A DNA stretch of 64,000 nt, from the NCBI RefSeq assembly GCF_038023995.1, contig NZ_CP150660.1:742501-806500 (forward strand). The letters run 5' to 3'. This document shows, piece after piece, positions 1 to 9,508 of the stretch (positions are counted from its first letter, which is position 1; each line of letters opens with the position of its first letter). Below the pieces are notes generated by a model. The model had not been told where the DNA came from. It searched no databases and was given only the letters and a program-made list of their open reading frames with translations. Position numbers and translations under genes: made by a program. The DNA is from Polaribacter atrinae (lineage in GTDB: Bacteria > Bacteroidota > Bacteroidia > Flavobacteriales > Flavobacteriaceae).

Positions 1-944
1 GTTTCTGCACTTTTATTAGAACTAAAACTTCCGTCTGTATTTTCTTTAAAATAAAGCGAAAAACGTACATCTTTCGTTTGATTATAAGCATCAATTAAAG
101 TCTTAGAAATGTTTGTATTTGCTACCATATCTACAGAAGCAACAGTTTCTAGTGCCAAAATAGATTCTACAGAGTTATATTCTGATGGCATTATAGAAGT
201 GTCTACATTTAAATTTTGAATTTCAGCATTGATTGCCAAAGCTTCATTTGCAAAATCCATCGCTTTTTGCCATTCTTGTTGGTATAAATAAACTCTAGAT
301 TTAAAAGCTTTTACGGCGATCATAGAAAATCTATAGTTATAACCTACCTCCTGTTTTTGGATATTAATTAGAGATTCTGCTTTTGTAAGATCACTTAAAA
401 TTAAAGCATATACTTCTTCAACTGATTCTACCGCATACTCCTTTTCAGAATCATATACTGTAGTAATTGGTACTGCAGCATCTGTATTTGCTGTTGATTT
501 ATTGTAAGGTTTTGCATATAAATTTACCAACTCAAAATACTGCATTGCTCTTAAAGCATATGCTTCCCCTAATAATTGCTCTTTATCTGATTGATTTCCT
601 TCAATAGTTGCTTCACTATTAATTACATGATTGGTGTAAAAAATAGTATTATATAAAGTGGCATACGGAAAAACACTTGTTAAAGGGCTTGGGTTTACAT
701 CATTCCAGATAAAAATATCTTCATATTGCTCTACACCCAATGCATCTGCACTTAAAGCCAACTCATCGGTTCTGTACGTTGTTAATACTTTAGATTCTTT
801 TGTAATTGAATAAGCAGAAGTTAAAAAACTTCTATATTCTTCTACAGATTTAGGAATTACTTGCCCTACCGGTTCTATATCTAAGTACTTATCACAAGAG
901 ATAAAACTTAAGGTTATAAAGATGCTGTATATTATTTTTTTCAT
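1..944 (-). CDS. SusD/RagB-like surface nutrient-binding lipoprotein (partial)
   Basis: The gene starts at the ATG at 942-944 and runs off the left edge, so about 314 N-terminal residues are visible. A short hydrophobic signal ends in a lipobox (SFISCDKY, lipidated Cys17), followed by the alpha-helical TPR-like arrangement of SusD proteins, including the typical phrases EAYALRAMQYFELVNLYAKPY and SRVYLYQQEWQKAMDFA. SusD lipoproteins act as lids on the TonB-dependent SusC channel and bind the nutrient at the cell surface. It lies 10 bases after the SusC gene and is surely co-transcribed with it. The substrate cannot be read from the sequence; the neighbouring metalloprotease suggests peptides rather than glycan. 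Confidence 0.93.
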   Translation of the reverse strand, partial: MKKIIYSIFITLSFISCDKYLDIEPVGQVIPKSVEEYRSFLTSAYSITKESKVLTTYRTDELALSADALGVEQYEDIFIWNDVNPSPLTSVFPYATLYNTIFYTNHVINSEATIEGNQSDKEQLLGEAYALRAMQYFELVNLYAKPYNKSTANTDAAVPITTVYDSEKEYAVESVEEVYALILSDLTKAESLINIQKQEVGYNYRFSMIAVKAFKSRVYLYQQEWQKAMDFANEALAINAEIQNLNVDTSIMPSEYNSVESILALETVASVDMVANTNISKTLIDAYNQTKDVRFSLYFKENTDGSFSSNKSAE

Positions 945-954
945 AAACTCTTTT

Positions 955-3900
955 TTAAAAAGAAAGATTAAATCCTGCTGAAATAATTCTAGGAATCGGT
1001 TGTGCATACAAACTACCATAGGTTTCAGGATCAAAGAATCCGTTGTAATCTGTACCAATAACAAATAAATTACGTCCTTCTAGATTGAAATTTAAACTTG
1101 ATATTTTTAACTTTTTTAATTTCTCTGTTGGTATGGCATAGCTAAGTTTAATACTACTTACACGGATGTAAGAAATATCTTTAACCCAAATATCTAGATC
1201 ATTATAAGTTTGCCCATCATCTGAAGAATTAAACCAAGTGTACACTAAATCTGTATCGAAACCAGGTGATGTTAATCCTATTAAAGCTGGATAATTCCCT
1301 GTACCTGCTTTTAAAATATCTGTATTGTAATTGTTTCCTGGTTGTGCCAAAGCAAGGTTGTAACTTGGTGCTGCTTTTACGGTTTGCTTAATATTAAAAT
1401 TAGTTAATACACGTAAATCAAACTGTTTGTATTTAAAACTATTTCTAAATCCTCCGCTAAATTTCGGAGTTCCATCGCCCACATAAGAGTATAAGTTTCT
1501 ATGTTCTTCTCTTGTTAATTGACTTCCATTTGTGCCTTCTTCTAAATTATAAAAATCTACTGCAGACACTTTTTTACCATCTTTCCAAAACAAAGGCAAT
1601 CCGTTGCTATCTAAACCTGCTGTTTTAATAGCAAAAATGGCATTTACACTATATCCCTTTAAGGAAGGTTTAAAATCTTCTTCTCTAATTTCTATATCAT
1701 CAACAATACTTTTATTGTGAGAAATATTGAATCCGCTTGTCCATTTAAAATTAGGTGTATCAATATTTGTGGTGTTGATAGAAAGTTCAAATCCTTTATT
1801 ACTTACAGTTGCCCAATTGGTATTGATAAAATTATAGCCACTCTCTAAAGGCACAGATCTTAAACCAATTAAATCGGTACTTTTTCTTGTATAATAATCT
1901 CCAGATATATAGATTTTATTATTAAACAATCCTAGATCCAAACCAATGTTTGAGGATACCGTTTTTTCCCATCTTAAATCTGCATTAGGCGCATTTAAAG
2001 CTCTAATTGTTTCTTCACTAACACCTGGTAAAATAGAAGATGTATAATATTCTCCTACCACAAAAGGTGATGTTGTTTTGTCTATATTTCCTTGTACTCC
2101 GTAGGATGCTCTTAGTTTTAAATCGCTTACAAAATCTAAATCATACATAAAATCTTCTTTATACACATTCCAAGAACCTGCAATAGACCAAATAGGTAAG
2201 TATCTATATTTAGGATTTACTCCAAATAAGTTAGAGCCATCATATCTTAAACTCGTAAAAGCGGTATATTTTTGATCATACGTGTATGAAGCTGTTCCGA
2301 AAAAAGAAGCATACGCATTTTCGCTAAATGTTTTTTGATAAGGATCAAACAAAGAGTTTGTTAATGAACGTTCATCTGTAATAGCAATAGAAGTTAAAGT
2401 ATTGCTATTATAACCAAAACCTTTGGTATGAATTTGGGTTCTTTTATTTCTTCTAAATTCTGTACCCAACATAACATCTAATTCATGCACATCGTTAAAA
2501 GAAGTGTTATAATTCGCTGTTGTTTTCCAGTTATATTGAAAAACATCTGCATTCCAATTCTGAATAATTCCGCCTTTAGGCATATAATAAGAAGTCCCTG
2601 TAGCCGATGCATATTGAGATCTTTGCTCATATTTACGAGTATAGTAACTTTCTTCACCACTATACTTTTCCGTCTTATCAAAATCTAATTGTAACCCTAG
2701 TTGTGTGTTAAAATGAATCTCTTCATTTACTTTATAACTTGCATCAAAAATGGCTTTTAAAGAACTCGATACTAACTCATAATTGGTGTTTTCACGTTCT
2801 TCTAAAATATTATAATTTAGATTTAAGTCTGATCTTTCTACCAAATCTGGATCATATACATAATTGCCATCTGCATCTTTTATTTCTAAATATGGATTGG
2901 CATTTCTAGAATAGTTAGACGGATTTGTATATGCATCTGCACCAGTAATATAAGATGATGTTATTGTTTGACTACCAAACAACGCCACACCTACTTTTAA
3001 TTTATCATTTACATTAAAATTATCTTTTAACGTAATATTAAATCGTTTCTGACCAGTACCTTTAGTAGCTCCTGTTTCATCAAAGATTCCTGTAGAAAAA
3101 TAGTAATCATTATTCTCTGTTCCTCCAGAAATACTGACACCGTATTGTTGGTTTACTGCCATTTGATATAGCTCGTCTCCCCAATTAGTATTGATGTTTT
3201 TTAAATTATTGATGTCATTTTGAGCGGCATTAGAAATACTAGCAAAACCATTGTCTCTAAAATTATTATATTCGCCATAATTATTTAAAATTCTAGCAAC
3301 TCCTCCTCTATCCTGTTGATATTTTAAATCTGGTCTGTTTGCCAATAGTAATTCAAAATCTACTTTTTCAGAAGAGTTCATTAAATTCAACTTACTAAAA
3401 TCTGGTTTTTGAGTTACAAATACATTTGCGTTTACATTGATACGCATTGCACCCTTTTTACCATTTTTACTGGTGATAACAATTACCCCATTGGCAGCTC
3501 TTGCTCCATAAATAGAAGTTGCAAAAGCATCTTTTAAAACGGTAATACTTTCTATATCTTCCGGATTTAAACCTGCTATAGGATATGATTGTAAATTATC
3601 GATATTGTCTTTATCTCTAAAATCTTGTGGAATATCATTTCCGTCTAACGGAATACCATCTAACACCCATAATGGATCTGAAGAACCATTTAAAGTAGCG
3701 GCTCCTCTAATAGATATTTTTGATGGAGCACCTGGAGCACCACTAATAGGTTGAATGGAAACACCCGATAATTGACCAACCAACATTTGATCTACACTAG
3801 AAACACCTGCCTGATTAATATCTGTCATTTCTACTTTTGCGTAAGCAGATGTTATTTTACGTTTTTCAATTTTTTGATATCCTGTAACAATAATTTCATC

Positions 3901-4248
3901 TAAACTTTCTGCACTTTCCTTTAAAACAACTGTTAGGTTTGATGTAACCTTAGATATATCTATTTTTTCTGTTTCGTATCCGATATAAGAAATCAAAATA
4001 GATTTAATGTCTGCACCTACTTTTAAAGAAAACTCACCATCAAAATTTGTGGTAGTACCTAACATGGTACCTTGTATAACTCCTTTGGTATTCGTTTCAT
4101 TTCCTATAATTACCGATGACGCATAAACAGATGCGCCAACAATTGGCATTTGGAAGGCAGCATCAATAATTTTTCCGTTAATTACTTTTTCTTGCTGAGC
4201 AAAAAGTAAACTCGGAATAAAAATTAATATGTATATTAATTTATTCAT
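955..4248 (-). CDS. SusC/RagA-family TonB-linked outer membrane transporter
   Basis: A 1097-residue protein with a cleavable signal (LIFIPSLLFAQ), a carboxypeptidase-like regulatory domain (about residues 23-110: GKIIDAAFQMPIVGASVYA), the SusC signature before the plug (EIIVTGYQKIEKRKITSAYA), a plug domain with the VLKDAFATSIYGARAANGVI motif, and a long 22-strand-type barrel ending in an aromatic residue (AGFNLSF). It imports oligomers delivered by the partner SusD, powered by TonB. The regulatory domain holds a longer insertion than usual (INETNTKGVIQGTMLGTT region). The spacing of 3 bases from the metalloprotease upstream and 10 from SusD downstream indicates one transcript. Confidence 0.96.
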   Translation of the reverse strand: MNKLIYILIFIPSLLFAQQEKVINGKIIDAAFQMPIVGASVYASSVIIGNETNTKGVIQGTMLGTTTNFDGEFSLKVGADIKSILISYIGYETEKIDISKVTSNLTVVLKESAESLDEIIVTGYQKIEKRKITSAYAKVEMTDINQAGVSSVDQMLVGQLSGVSIQPISGAPGAPSKISIRGAATLNGSSDPLWVLDGIPLDGNDIPQDFRDKDNIDNLQSYPIAGLNPEDIESITVLKDAFATSIYGARAANGVIVITSKNGKKGAMRINVNANVFVTQKPDFSKLNLMNSSEKVDFELLLANRPDLKYQQDRGGVARILNNYGEYNNFRDNGFASISNAAQNDINNLKNINTNWGDELYQMAVNQQYGVSISGGTENNDYYFSTGIFDETGATKGTGQKRFNITLKDNFNVNDKLKVGVALFGSQTITSSYITGADAYTNPSNYSRNANPYLEIKDADGNYVYDPDLVERSDLNLNYNILEERENTNYELVSSSLKAIFDASYKVNEEIHFNTQLGLQLDFDKTEKYSGEESYYTRKYEQRSQYASATGTSYYMPKGGIIQNWNADVFQYNWKTTANYNTSFNDVHELDVMLGTEFRRNKRTQIHTKGFGYNSNTLTSIAITDERSLTNSLFDPYQKTFSENAYASFFGTASYTYDQKYTAFTSLRYDGSNLFGVNPKYRYLPIWSIAGSWNVYKEDFMYDLDFVSDLKLRASYGVQGNIDKTTSPFVVGEYYTSSILPGVSEETIRALNAPNADLRWEKTVSSNIGLDLGLFNNKIYISGDYYTRKSTDLIGLRSVPLESGYNFINTNWATVSNKGFELSINTTNIDTPNFKWTSGFNISHNKSIVDDIEIREEDFKPSLKGYSVNAIFAIKTAGLDSNGLPLFWKDGKKVSAVDFYNLEEGTNGSQLTREEHRNLYSYVGDGTPKFSGGFRNSFKYKQFDLRVLTNFNIKQTVKAAPSYNLALAQPGNNYNTDILKAGTGNYPALIGLTSPGFDTDLVYTWFNSSDDGQTYNDLDIWVKDISYIRVSSIKLSYAIPTEKLKKLKISSLNFNLEGRNLFVIGTDYNGFFDPETYGSLYAQPIPRIISAGFNLSF

Positions 4249-4251
4249 GAT

Positions 4252-6798
4252 TTAGTTTTTCAAATTATATTCAATTCTTGCTATTAAGTCACTATAATGT
4301 GCCTGAGTAGCTCTATCTCCTCTGTGTTCTTTTTTCTTTAAAAGCTTTAATATTTTTTCTAATGCAGCTCTTTTATTGGTACCTATATCTGCTACTCTTG
4401 GTAGATAAGAAAAGTGTACATTTTTAAAGGTATTAGTATCTTCTAAAATTGTTTTTTCTTTCGTTTTTTCTAATAACTTATTTCGATCTACAGTTAATAC
4501 ATCCACATAATTTTTCTGAGTAATTCTATCAAACATATCTAAAGACTTACTTTTTTCTGTTTTCTTAAAAATGGCTTCAAATAATTTATCAAATAAATAT
4601 TGTTCTGTAAATACCTCTTCACTGTCTTTTGATAAAACTTCATTTTCGGTAATTCTCATCAATCTATCTGTTTTTATCAGCGCATAAATTGCATTGGTTT
4701 GATGAATACGTAACATAGAAACAGGCGAATAAAAACGTTCTCCGTCAGGTGCATCTCTTACTGCAAAAACCTTATTGATAATTTTTGGCATAAATAACCA
4801 TTTTTGAGGTAAAACAGCATTTTTTATGATATAACTCAATGCCTCTTTTTGTCTTTTAGCAGAAACTGGTTCAAAAGTATTTTTTCCATCACCATAAACC
4901 GTATTGTTTACATAAACTCCACCAATGTTTGCCATTACATGACCGTTATAAGTGCCCCATTGATCTATTACTGCTTTGTATAATTTTGATGCTTTGTAGT
5001 AATCTTGCCCTTCTGCCGCTGTCCAATCTAAAATATTTGGCAATATTCTCTTTAAGTTCTTCAATCCGTATTCGCTTGCTTTTACAGCATTATCACCTAA
5101 ATCTTCACTTTGAGATCTCGGATCAATCACTTGAGATTGTTGAGGACCATAAAAATATAAAGCATCATTTTCATGCTTACGAATCCATTGGTTTAAAATA
5201 GGAAGTTCTTCATGAGCAGATGTATTTTCAATCCAACGATATCCCCAATCAATTGCATATTTATCATACACACCAATTTTAGGAGTAATATCTGTAACCT
5301 TATCTTCTGGTTGTGCTACATAATTAAAACGTGCATAATCCATAATAGAAGGTGCTGTTCCTCCCATTCTAGAGGTAAATGTTTTAGATCTTAAAGAATC
5401 TACAGGATAACTGTAAGATGCTCCCATATTATGTTTTAATCCGAAGGTGTGACCAACTTCGTGTGATGAAACAAAACGAATTGCCTCTCCCATATGTTGT
5501 TCAGAAAATTTATTAGGTCTTGCTTTCGGGTCAATTGCTCCGGTTTGTACACGAATCCAAGAATGCAATCCTTTCATTAAATTATGCCACCAAATAATAT
5601 CCGATTCTAATATTTGTCCACTTCTAGGATCTACTACAGAAGGTCCCATAGCATTTTGTTTTTCTGATGCTGCATAGGTAATTACAGAATAACGAACATC
5701 ATCTGCATCAAAATCTTTATCCTCTTTTGAAGGAAACTTTACTTTTAATACATTTTTAAATCCAGCAGCTTCAAAAGCAACATTCCAATCATAGACACCT
5801 TGTTCTATAAAAGGTCTCCACTGTTTTGGAGTAGCAGGATCTAAATAATAAATGATTTGTTCTTTAGGTTGTACCAATTCTCCTCGCTTATATTTCTCTA
5901 TATCTTCTTCTTTAGGCTCTAATCTCCATCTTGTAATCATTCCTCTAGATTCAACTTCTTGCTGATCATCAGAAAAATAATCCATTGGTTTATCAAAATA
6001 CCCAATACGTTTGTCTGAAAAACGAGGTTTCATTACATCTGTTGGCAATAAAACAATATTAGTTGTAACTCCAATTGTTAAAGGTAAAGCTGCACTTCCA
6101 CCCTCTTTAACAGAAGTAGTTAATAAAGATTTTACAACAATATTTTTAGGGAAAGATTTAATTGTTTCTAAAATAGATAAGTTTGTTTTTAAACTACCGC
6201 CCAAACCTATATTGGTTAACAAATCACTAAAACTTTGTTCTTTACCGTTAAATATTTTATTCACTTTAATAAATACGGATGTAGAATCTGTATTTTTTGC
6301 TTCTATTTTAAATTCTTCTATAATAGACTCGCCAAAGTTATCTTTAACAGATAAGGTAATTGCATCATTTTCTGGAGATTGAACTCTTGGATTCACTGTT
6401 TTAACCCAAACCTTGTTTAGAATAGTATCTTTATAAAAGCGAATTAACTTGGTTTCAAAAGTCATTCCTTTATTTAAACCATGTCCGTTTAAAGCATAAG
6501 GAACACTAGATACCTTATTTACAATTAACAAATCTCTAGACAATAATGAATCTGGAATTTCGAAATAATAATCTTCTTTTATAGCGTATACATTGAATAA
6601 TCCTTCTTTAACATTCCCTTCTTTTAAAAACTTGTGGTAGGTAAGTTTTTTATCATCAGTAGATTTAATAGAATCTTTTTTTTCGTCTTTAGCTGTTTCC
6701 TTTTTATCTTGAGAAAAACCAGATAAAGAGGTAAATATCAAAAGTGAAGTCATTAAAAACGGAACCAATAAAGCACCTTTAAAAGAGGATGTTTTCAT
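4252..6798 (-). CDS. Secreted zinc metalloprotease, metzincin-like (DUF5117/DUF4953 type)
   Basis: The start is placed at the ATG at 6796-6798 because it opens a normal signal peptide (MKTSSFKGALL to SLSGFSQ); an upstream in-frame ATG at 6840 would add a 14-residue unlikely leader. The mature protein (about 848 residues) has an N-terminal beta-rich region (DUF5118/5117-like) and a catalytic part with an extended zinc site HEVGHTFGLKHN (His446, Glu447, His450, His456 in this numbering), followed by a Met-turn-like SIMDY near residue 486. HExxHxxGxxH plus a Met turn is the metzincin arrangement. It is expected in the periplasm or on the surface. Its position directly before SusC/SusD suggests it releases peptides for that importer (inference). 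No type IX secretion tail was recognised. Confidence 0.88.
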   Translation of the reverse strand: MKTSSFKGALLVPFLMTSLLIFTSLSGFSQDKKETAKDEKKDSIKSTDDKKLTYHKFLKEGNVKEGLFNVYAIKEDYYFEIPDSLLSRDLLIVNKVSSVPYALNGHGLNKGMTFETKLIRFYKDTILNKVWVKTVNPRVQSPENDAITLSVKDNFGESIIEEFKIEAKNTDSTSVFIKVNKIFNGKEQSFSDLLTNIGLGGSLKTNLSILETIKSFPKNIVVKSLLTTSVKEGGSAALPLTIGVTTNIVLLPTDVMKPRFSDKRIGYFDKPMDYFSDDQQEVESRGMITRWRLEPKEEDIEKYKRGELVQPKEQIIYYLDPATPKQWRPFIEQGVYDWNVAFEAAGFKNVLKVKFPSKEDKDFDADDVRYSVITYAASEKQNAMGPSVVDPRSGQILESDIIWWHNLMKGLHSWIRVQTGAIDPKARPNKFSEQHMGEAIRFVSSHEVGHTFGLKHNMGASYSYPVDSLRSKTFTSRMGGTAPSIMDYARFNYVAQPEDKVTDITPKIGVYDKYAIDWGYRWIENTSAHEELPILNQWIRKHENDALYFYGPQQSQVIDPRSQSEDLGDNAVKASEYGLKNLKRILPNILDWTAAEGQDYYKASKLYKAVIDQWGTYNGHVMANIGGVYVNNTVYGDGKNTFEPVSAKRQKEALSYIIKNAVLPQKWLFMPKIINKVFAVRDAPDGERFYSPVSMLRIHQTNAIYALIKTDRLMRITENEVLSKDSEEVFTEQYLFDKLFEAIFKKTEKSKSLDMFDRITQKNYVDVLTVDRNKLLEKTKEKTILEDTNTFKNVHFSYLPRVADIGTNKRAALEKILKLLKKKEHRGDRATQAHYSDLIARIEYNLKN

Positions 6799-6894
6799 AA
6801 ATAATATTGTTAAAACATCAAATTTGCATGATATCAACAACTTAGCAAAACAGAATAGAGTGAACGCTATAAAAAACGGAGTGAAATACTATTT

Positions 6895-8532
6895 TTAGGT
6901 TATATAAGGCAATGTGCAGACAAATTTACCGTCTACAACACCTGTTTTAAAGGTAGCTATTTTATAAAATTGATAGGTATTTTCTAAATAATTCAATCCA
7001 ATATGATGGCTATCCTTAGTTTTATGTTTTCTTGGTGTAAAATTATTTTTTACAGTAATAAAATCTTTATCAATAAGAATCTCAATGATTAAAGGTTTTA
7101 TTTTAGTAATTTCATTATGCTTTATCGCATTTTCTACCAAGGTTTCTAAAGACAGAAACGGAATCTTTCTTCCCAAAATTTCAGCATCACAATTATTAAC
7201 GATGGATACACTTAAACTTTTATTAAATCTAATTTCTTGCAAAAAGACATACTGCTCTAAAAAGGTAATTTCTTTTTTCACAGAAATTAAATTCCCTTCT
7301 CTCTCTTCTAAAAGATATCGATATACATCTGCCAGTTTTAATACAAATTGCTGAGATAAATCTGGATTTAAATCAATTAAAACATGCAAAGAATTTAAAC
7401 TATTGAATAAAAAATGTGGATTTATTTTTTTCTTAAGTTGATTTAATTGCAGAATAGCATTTTCTTTTTGATACTTCTCGTTGCTATTTATTAAATGTTC
7501 TTTTTCTTCTACAACCTTTATATTCTCTACATATTCTTTCTTTAACTGTAACCTAGAAACCAATAGGATTAACATAAATGTAGAAAAAGCTAAAAAACTA
7601 ATCCAAGAAAAATACCCTTGTATATTTTTTGTGGTTTCCTTTAAATGAATATCTATAGGAAAACTAATAACTACTATTAAAGGTGTATTTCCGGTTATTA
7701 TGGTATCAAAATAACGCAAAACTTCCAACCCAAGAAATTCTGATATTGCTTTATCTTTTAAAGAATTGACATTATCAGGCACATAATATCCATTAATTTT
7801 AAGCGAACTTTTTAAAATTTGTTCAACAGAAATGGTATTAAAATACATGTCTATTTTTTTTCCGATGTATTTTGTATCGGGATGCAGCATACAAATACCG
7901 TCTTTATTGGCAACTACCGTATAACCACCGTCTCCTTTATAAGTTTCAGAAAAATAACTCCATAGTGAGATTAAATCTACATCGTACCCCGTATAAACAA
8001 TCTTACTATTTCGCTGTTTTTTTGCATAGATTTTTCTATTAATTACATTACCATTCTTAGTTAGTATTGTATCAATTAAAACATCATTATTTATAAATTG
8101 AATCTCTTTTAATAATGCTTTTATTTCTTTTTGATACAAGCTATCTTTCTTATTAGAAAAATAATTTTCATTTACATCATTAGAGCTTATTATAGACACA
8201 AAACTATTATGAATACTATGATGCTCTAGAGCTAAATCTGAAGTAAAAAGTAATTTCTCCCTTACAAACTCGAAAGAATTATTTTCTAAATTTTGTAAGA
8301 TTTTTTGTGAATTTTTAAAAGAATTATTCAGTTGATTAAACTCGAAGGCAACAATATTCTCTTTAGATTTTAAATTCCCTTGAATTATATCTTGAATTAA
8401 CTCTTCTGTTACTGATGTGATTTTAGGAGTGATTAACGAATTACCAACAAAAAAAATAGCGATCAACAATAAACTGATGTACAAATATTGCTGATTCTTT
8501 TTTAATCGGGTGCTAAATTTAGATGATCGCAT
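6895..8532 (-). CDS. LytS/YehU-type sensor histidine kinase with extracellular Cache-like domain
   Basis: A 545-residue membrane kinase. One helix at about 18-35, a large extracytoplasmic sensor (36-305) with Cache-like features (GGYTVVANKDGICMLHPD and YIGKKIDMYF), a second helix near 307-328, a short coiled coil, then the His_kinase family block QLKKKINPHFLFNSLNSLH with the phosphorylated His at about 373. The ATPase part has the N box LVENAIKHNE and a GLNYLENTY C-terminal box, but no normal DxGxG box, as is common in LytS-like kinases of this phylum. Two bases separate it from the LytTR regulator upstream, which is its obvious partner. The ligand is unknown; Cache domains bind small molecules. 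Confidence 0.93.
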   Translation of the reverse strand: MRSSKFSTRLKKNQQYLYISLLLIAIFFVGNSLITPKITSVTEELIQDIIQGNLKSKENIVAFEFNQLNNSFKNSQKILQNLENNSFEFVREKLLFTSDLALEHHSIHNSFVSIISSNDVNENYFSNKKDSLYQKEIKALLKEIQFINNDVLIDTILTKNGNVINRKIYAKKQRNSKIVYTGYDVDLISLWSYFSETYKGDGGYTVVANKDGICMLHPDTKYIGKKIDMYFNTISVEQILKSSLKINGYYVPDNVNSLKDKAISEFLGLEVLRYFDTIITGNTPLIVVISFPIDIHLKETTKNIQGYFSWISFLAFSTFMLILLVSRLQLKKEYVENIKVVEEKEHLINSNEKYQKENAILQLNQLKKKINPHFLFNSLNSLHVLIDLNPDLSQQFVLKLADVYRYLLEEREGNLISVKKEITFLEQYVFLQEIRFNKSLSVSIVNNCDAEILGRKIPFLSLETLVENAIKHNEITKIKPLIIEILIDKDFITVKNNFTPRKHKTKDSHHIGLNYLENTYQFYKIATFKTGVVDGKFVCTLPYIT

Positions 8533-8533
8533 A

Positions 8534-9304
8534 TTAATTATTTAACCATTCTTTAAACTCCCGAACATTTTTAGAACTAATTAAAATAAAATCGTTGCCT
8601 TTAGAAAAAGGTTCTAATTCTATTTTTAATCGATTCTGACTGTATTTTATAATTGTTTTTATTGCACTATGTCTTACAATGAATTTTCTATTTATTTTAA
8701 AAAAATCCTTTTTAGATAATTTTAAATCTAAATTCAATATCGTATCGTCGTATAAATAACTTTCACCCTCAGTAGTAAATAAAAAAAGTGATTTATTTTC
8801 TGCCATAAAATAGGCTATCTCACGATCGCTGATAGAAATTAATTTTTCTCCTCTAGAAACTAAAAATCTTTTTTGATTTGTTTCACTTTCTTTAGATGTA
8901 TTTAAATGAGATAACAAATTTTCTAAATCACTATAATCGGTAACTGGTTTTGCTGTGTAGTTGGTGTATTTTTCTAAAGCAGTATTTAATTTGTCTTTAT
9001 CGTAAGGTTTTAATAAATAATCGATAGCAAAAAACTGAAATGATTGTATTGCATATTGATTAAAGGCTGTTGTAAAAATAATAGGGATTTTAATTTTTAA
9101 ATTTTCAAAAATCTCAAAACTTTCTCCATCTCCTAAATGAATATCACTTAAAATTAAATCGCAACTGTTATTTTTAAACCATTCTATAGATTGTGCTACA
9201 CTTTCTAATCGTTTTTTAATATGTATCGAATAATTACTTTTTAATAATAATTTTTCTAAAGATGCTGCTGCCAAATCTTCATCTTCAATAATAACAATAT
9301 CCAT
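8534..9304 (-). CDS. LytTR-family response regulator
   Basis: The start is chosen at the ATG at 9302-9304, giving MDIVIIEDEDLAAAS, the exact beginning of a receiver domain; the longer reading from 9355 adds 17 basic residues with no domain role. The receiver domain covers about residues 1-120, with the acidic pocket IIEDED and phosphoacceptor Asp54 in LILSDIHLGDG, and a Lys in LLKPYDKDK. The C-terminal half is a LytTR DNA-binding domain (FLVSRGEKLISISDREIAYF through FKINRKFIVRHSAI). It pairs with the kinase that follows 2 bases later. The pair probably controls the metalloprotease/SusCD genes downstream (inference from position). Confidence 0.94.
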   Translation of the reverse strand: MDIVIIEDEDLAAASLEKLLLKSNYSIHIKKRLESVAQSIEWFKNNSCDLILSDIHLGDGESFEIFENLKIKIPIIFTTAFNQYAIQSFQFFAIDYLLKPYDKDKLNTALEKYTNYTAKPVTDYSDLENLLSHLNTSKESETNQKRFLVSRGEKLISISDREIAYFMAENKSLFLFTTEGESYLYDDTILNLDLKLSKKDFFKINRKFIVRHSAIKTIIKYSQNRLKIELEPFSKGNDFILISSKNVREFKEWLNN

Positions 9305-9508
9305 TCTAAATTGATTTATTTTTTTGCGCTTTAAAAACCTTGGCAACTTACTCAATATTATACATTTTTTAGCTACTCTTTTGTTAATAATATTAGAAAA
9401 TAAATATGAATCATGTAATACTTATTTTTTAATCGAAATCTAACAGAAGTATTAAAATATCGTTGTTTTTAATTTGAAATAAAACAATTTTGTTATCTAT
9501 TTATTTTT

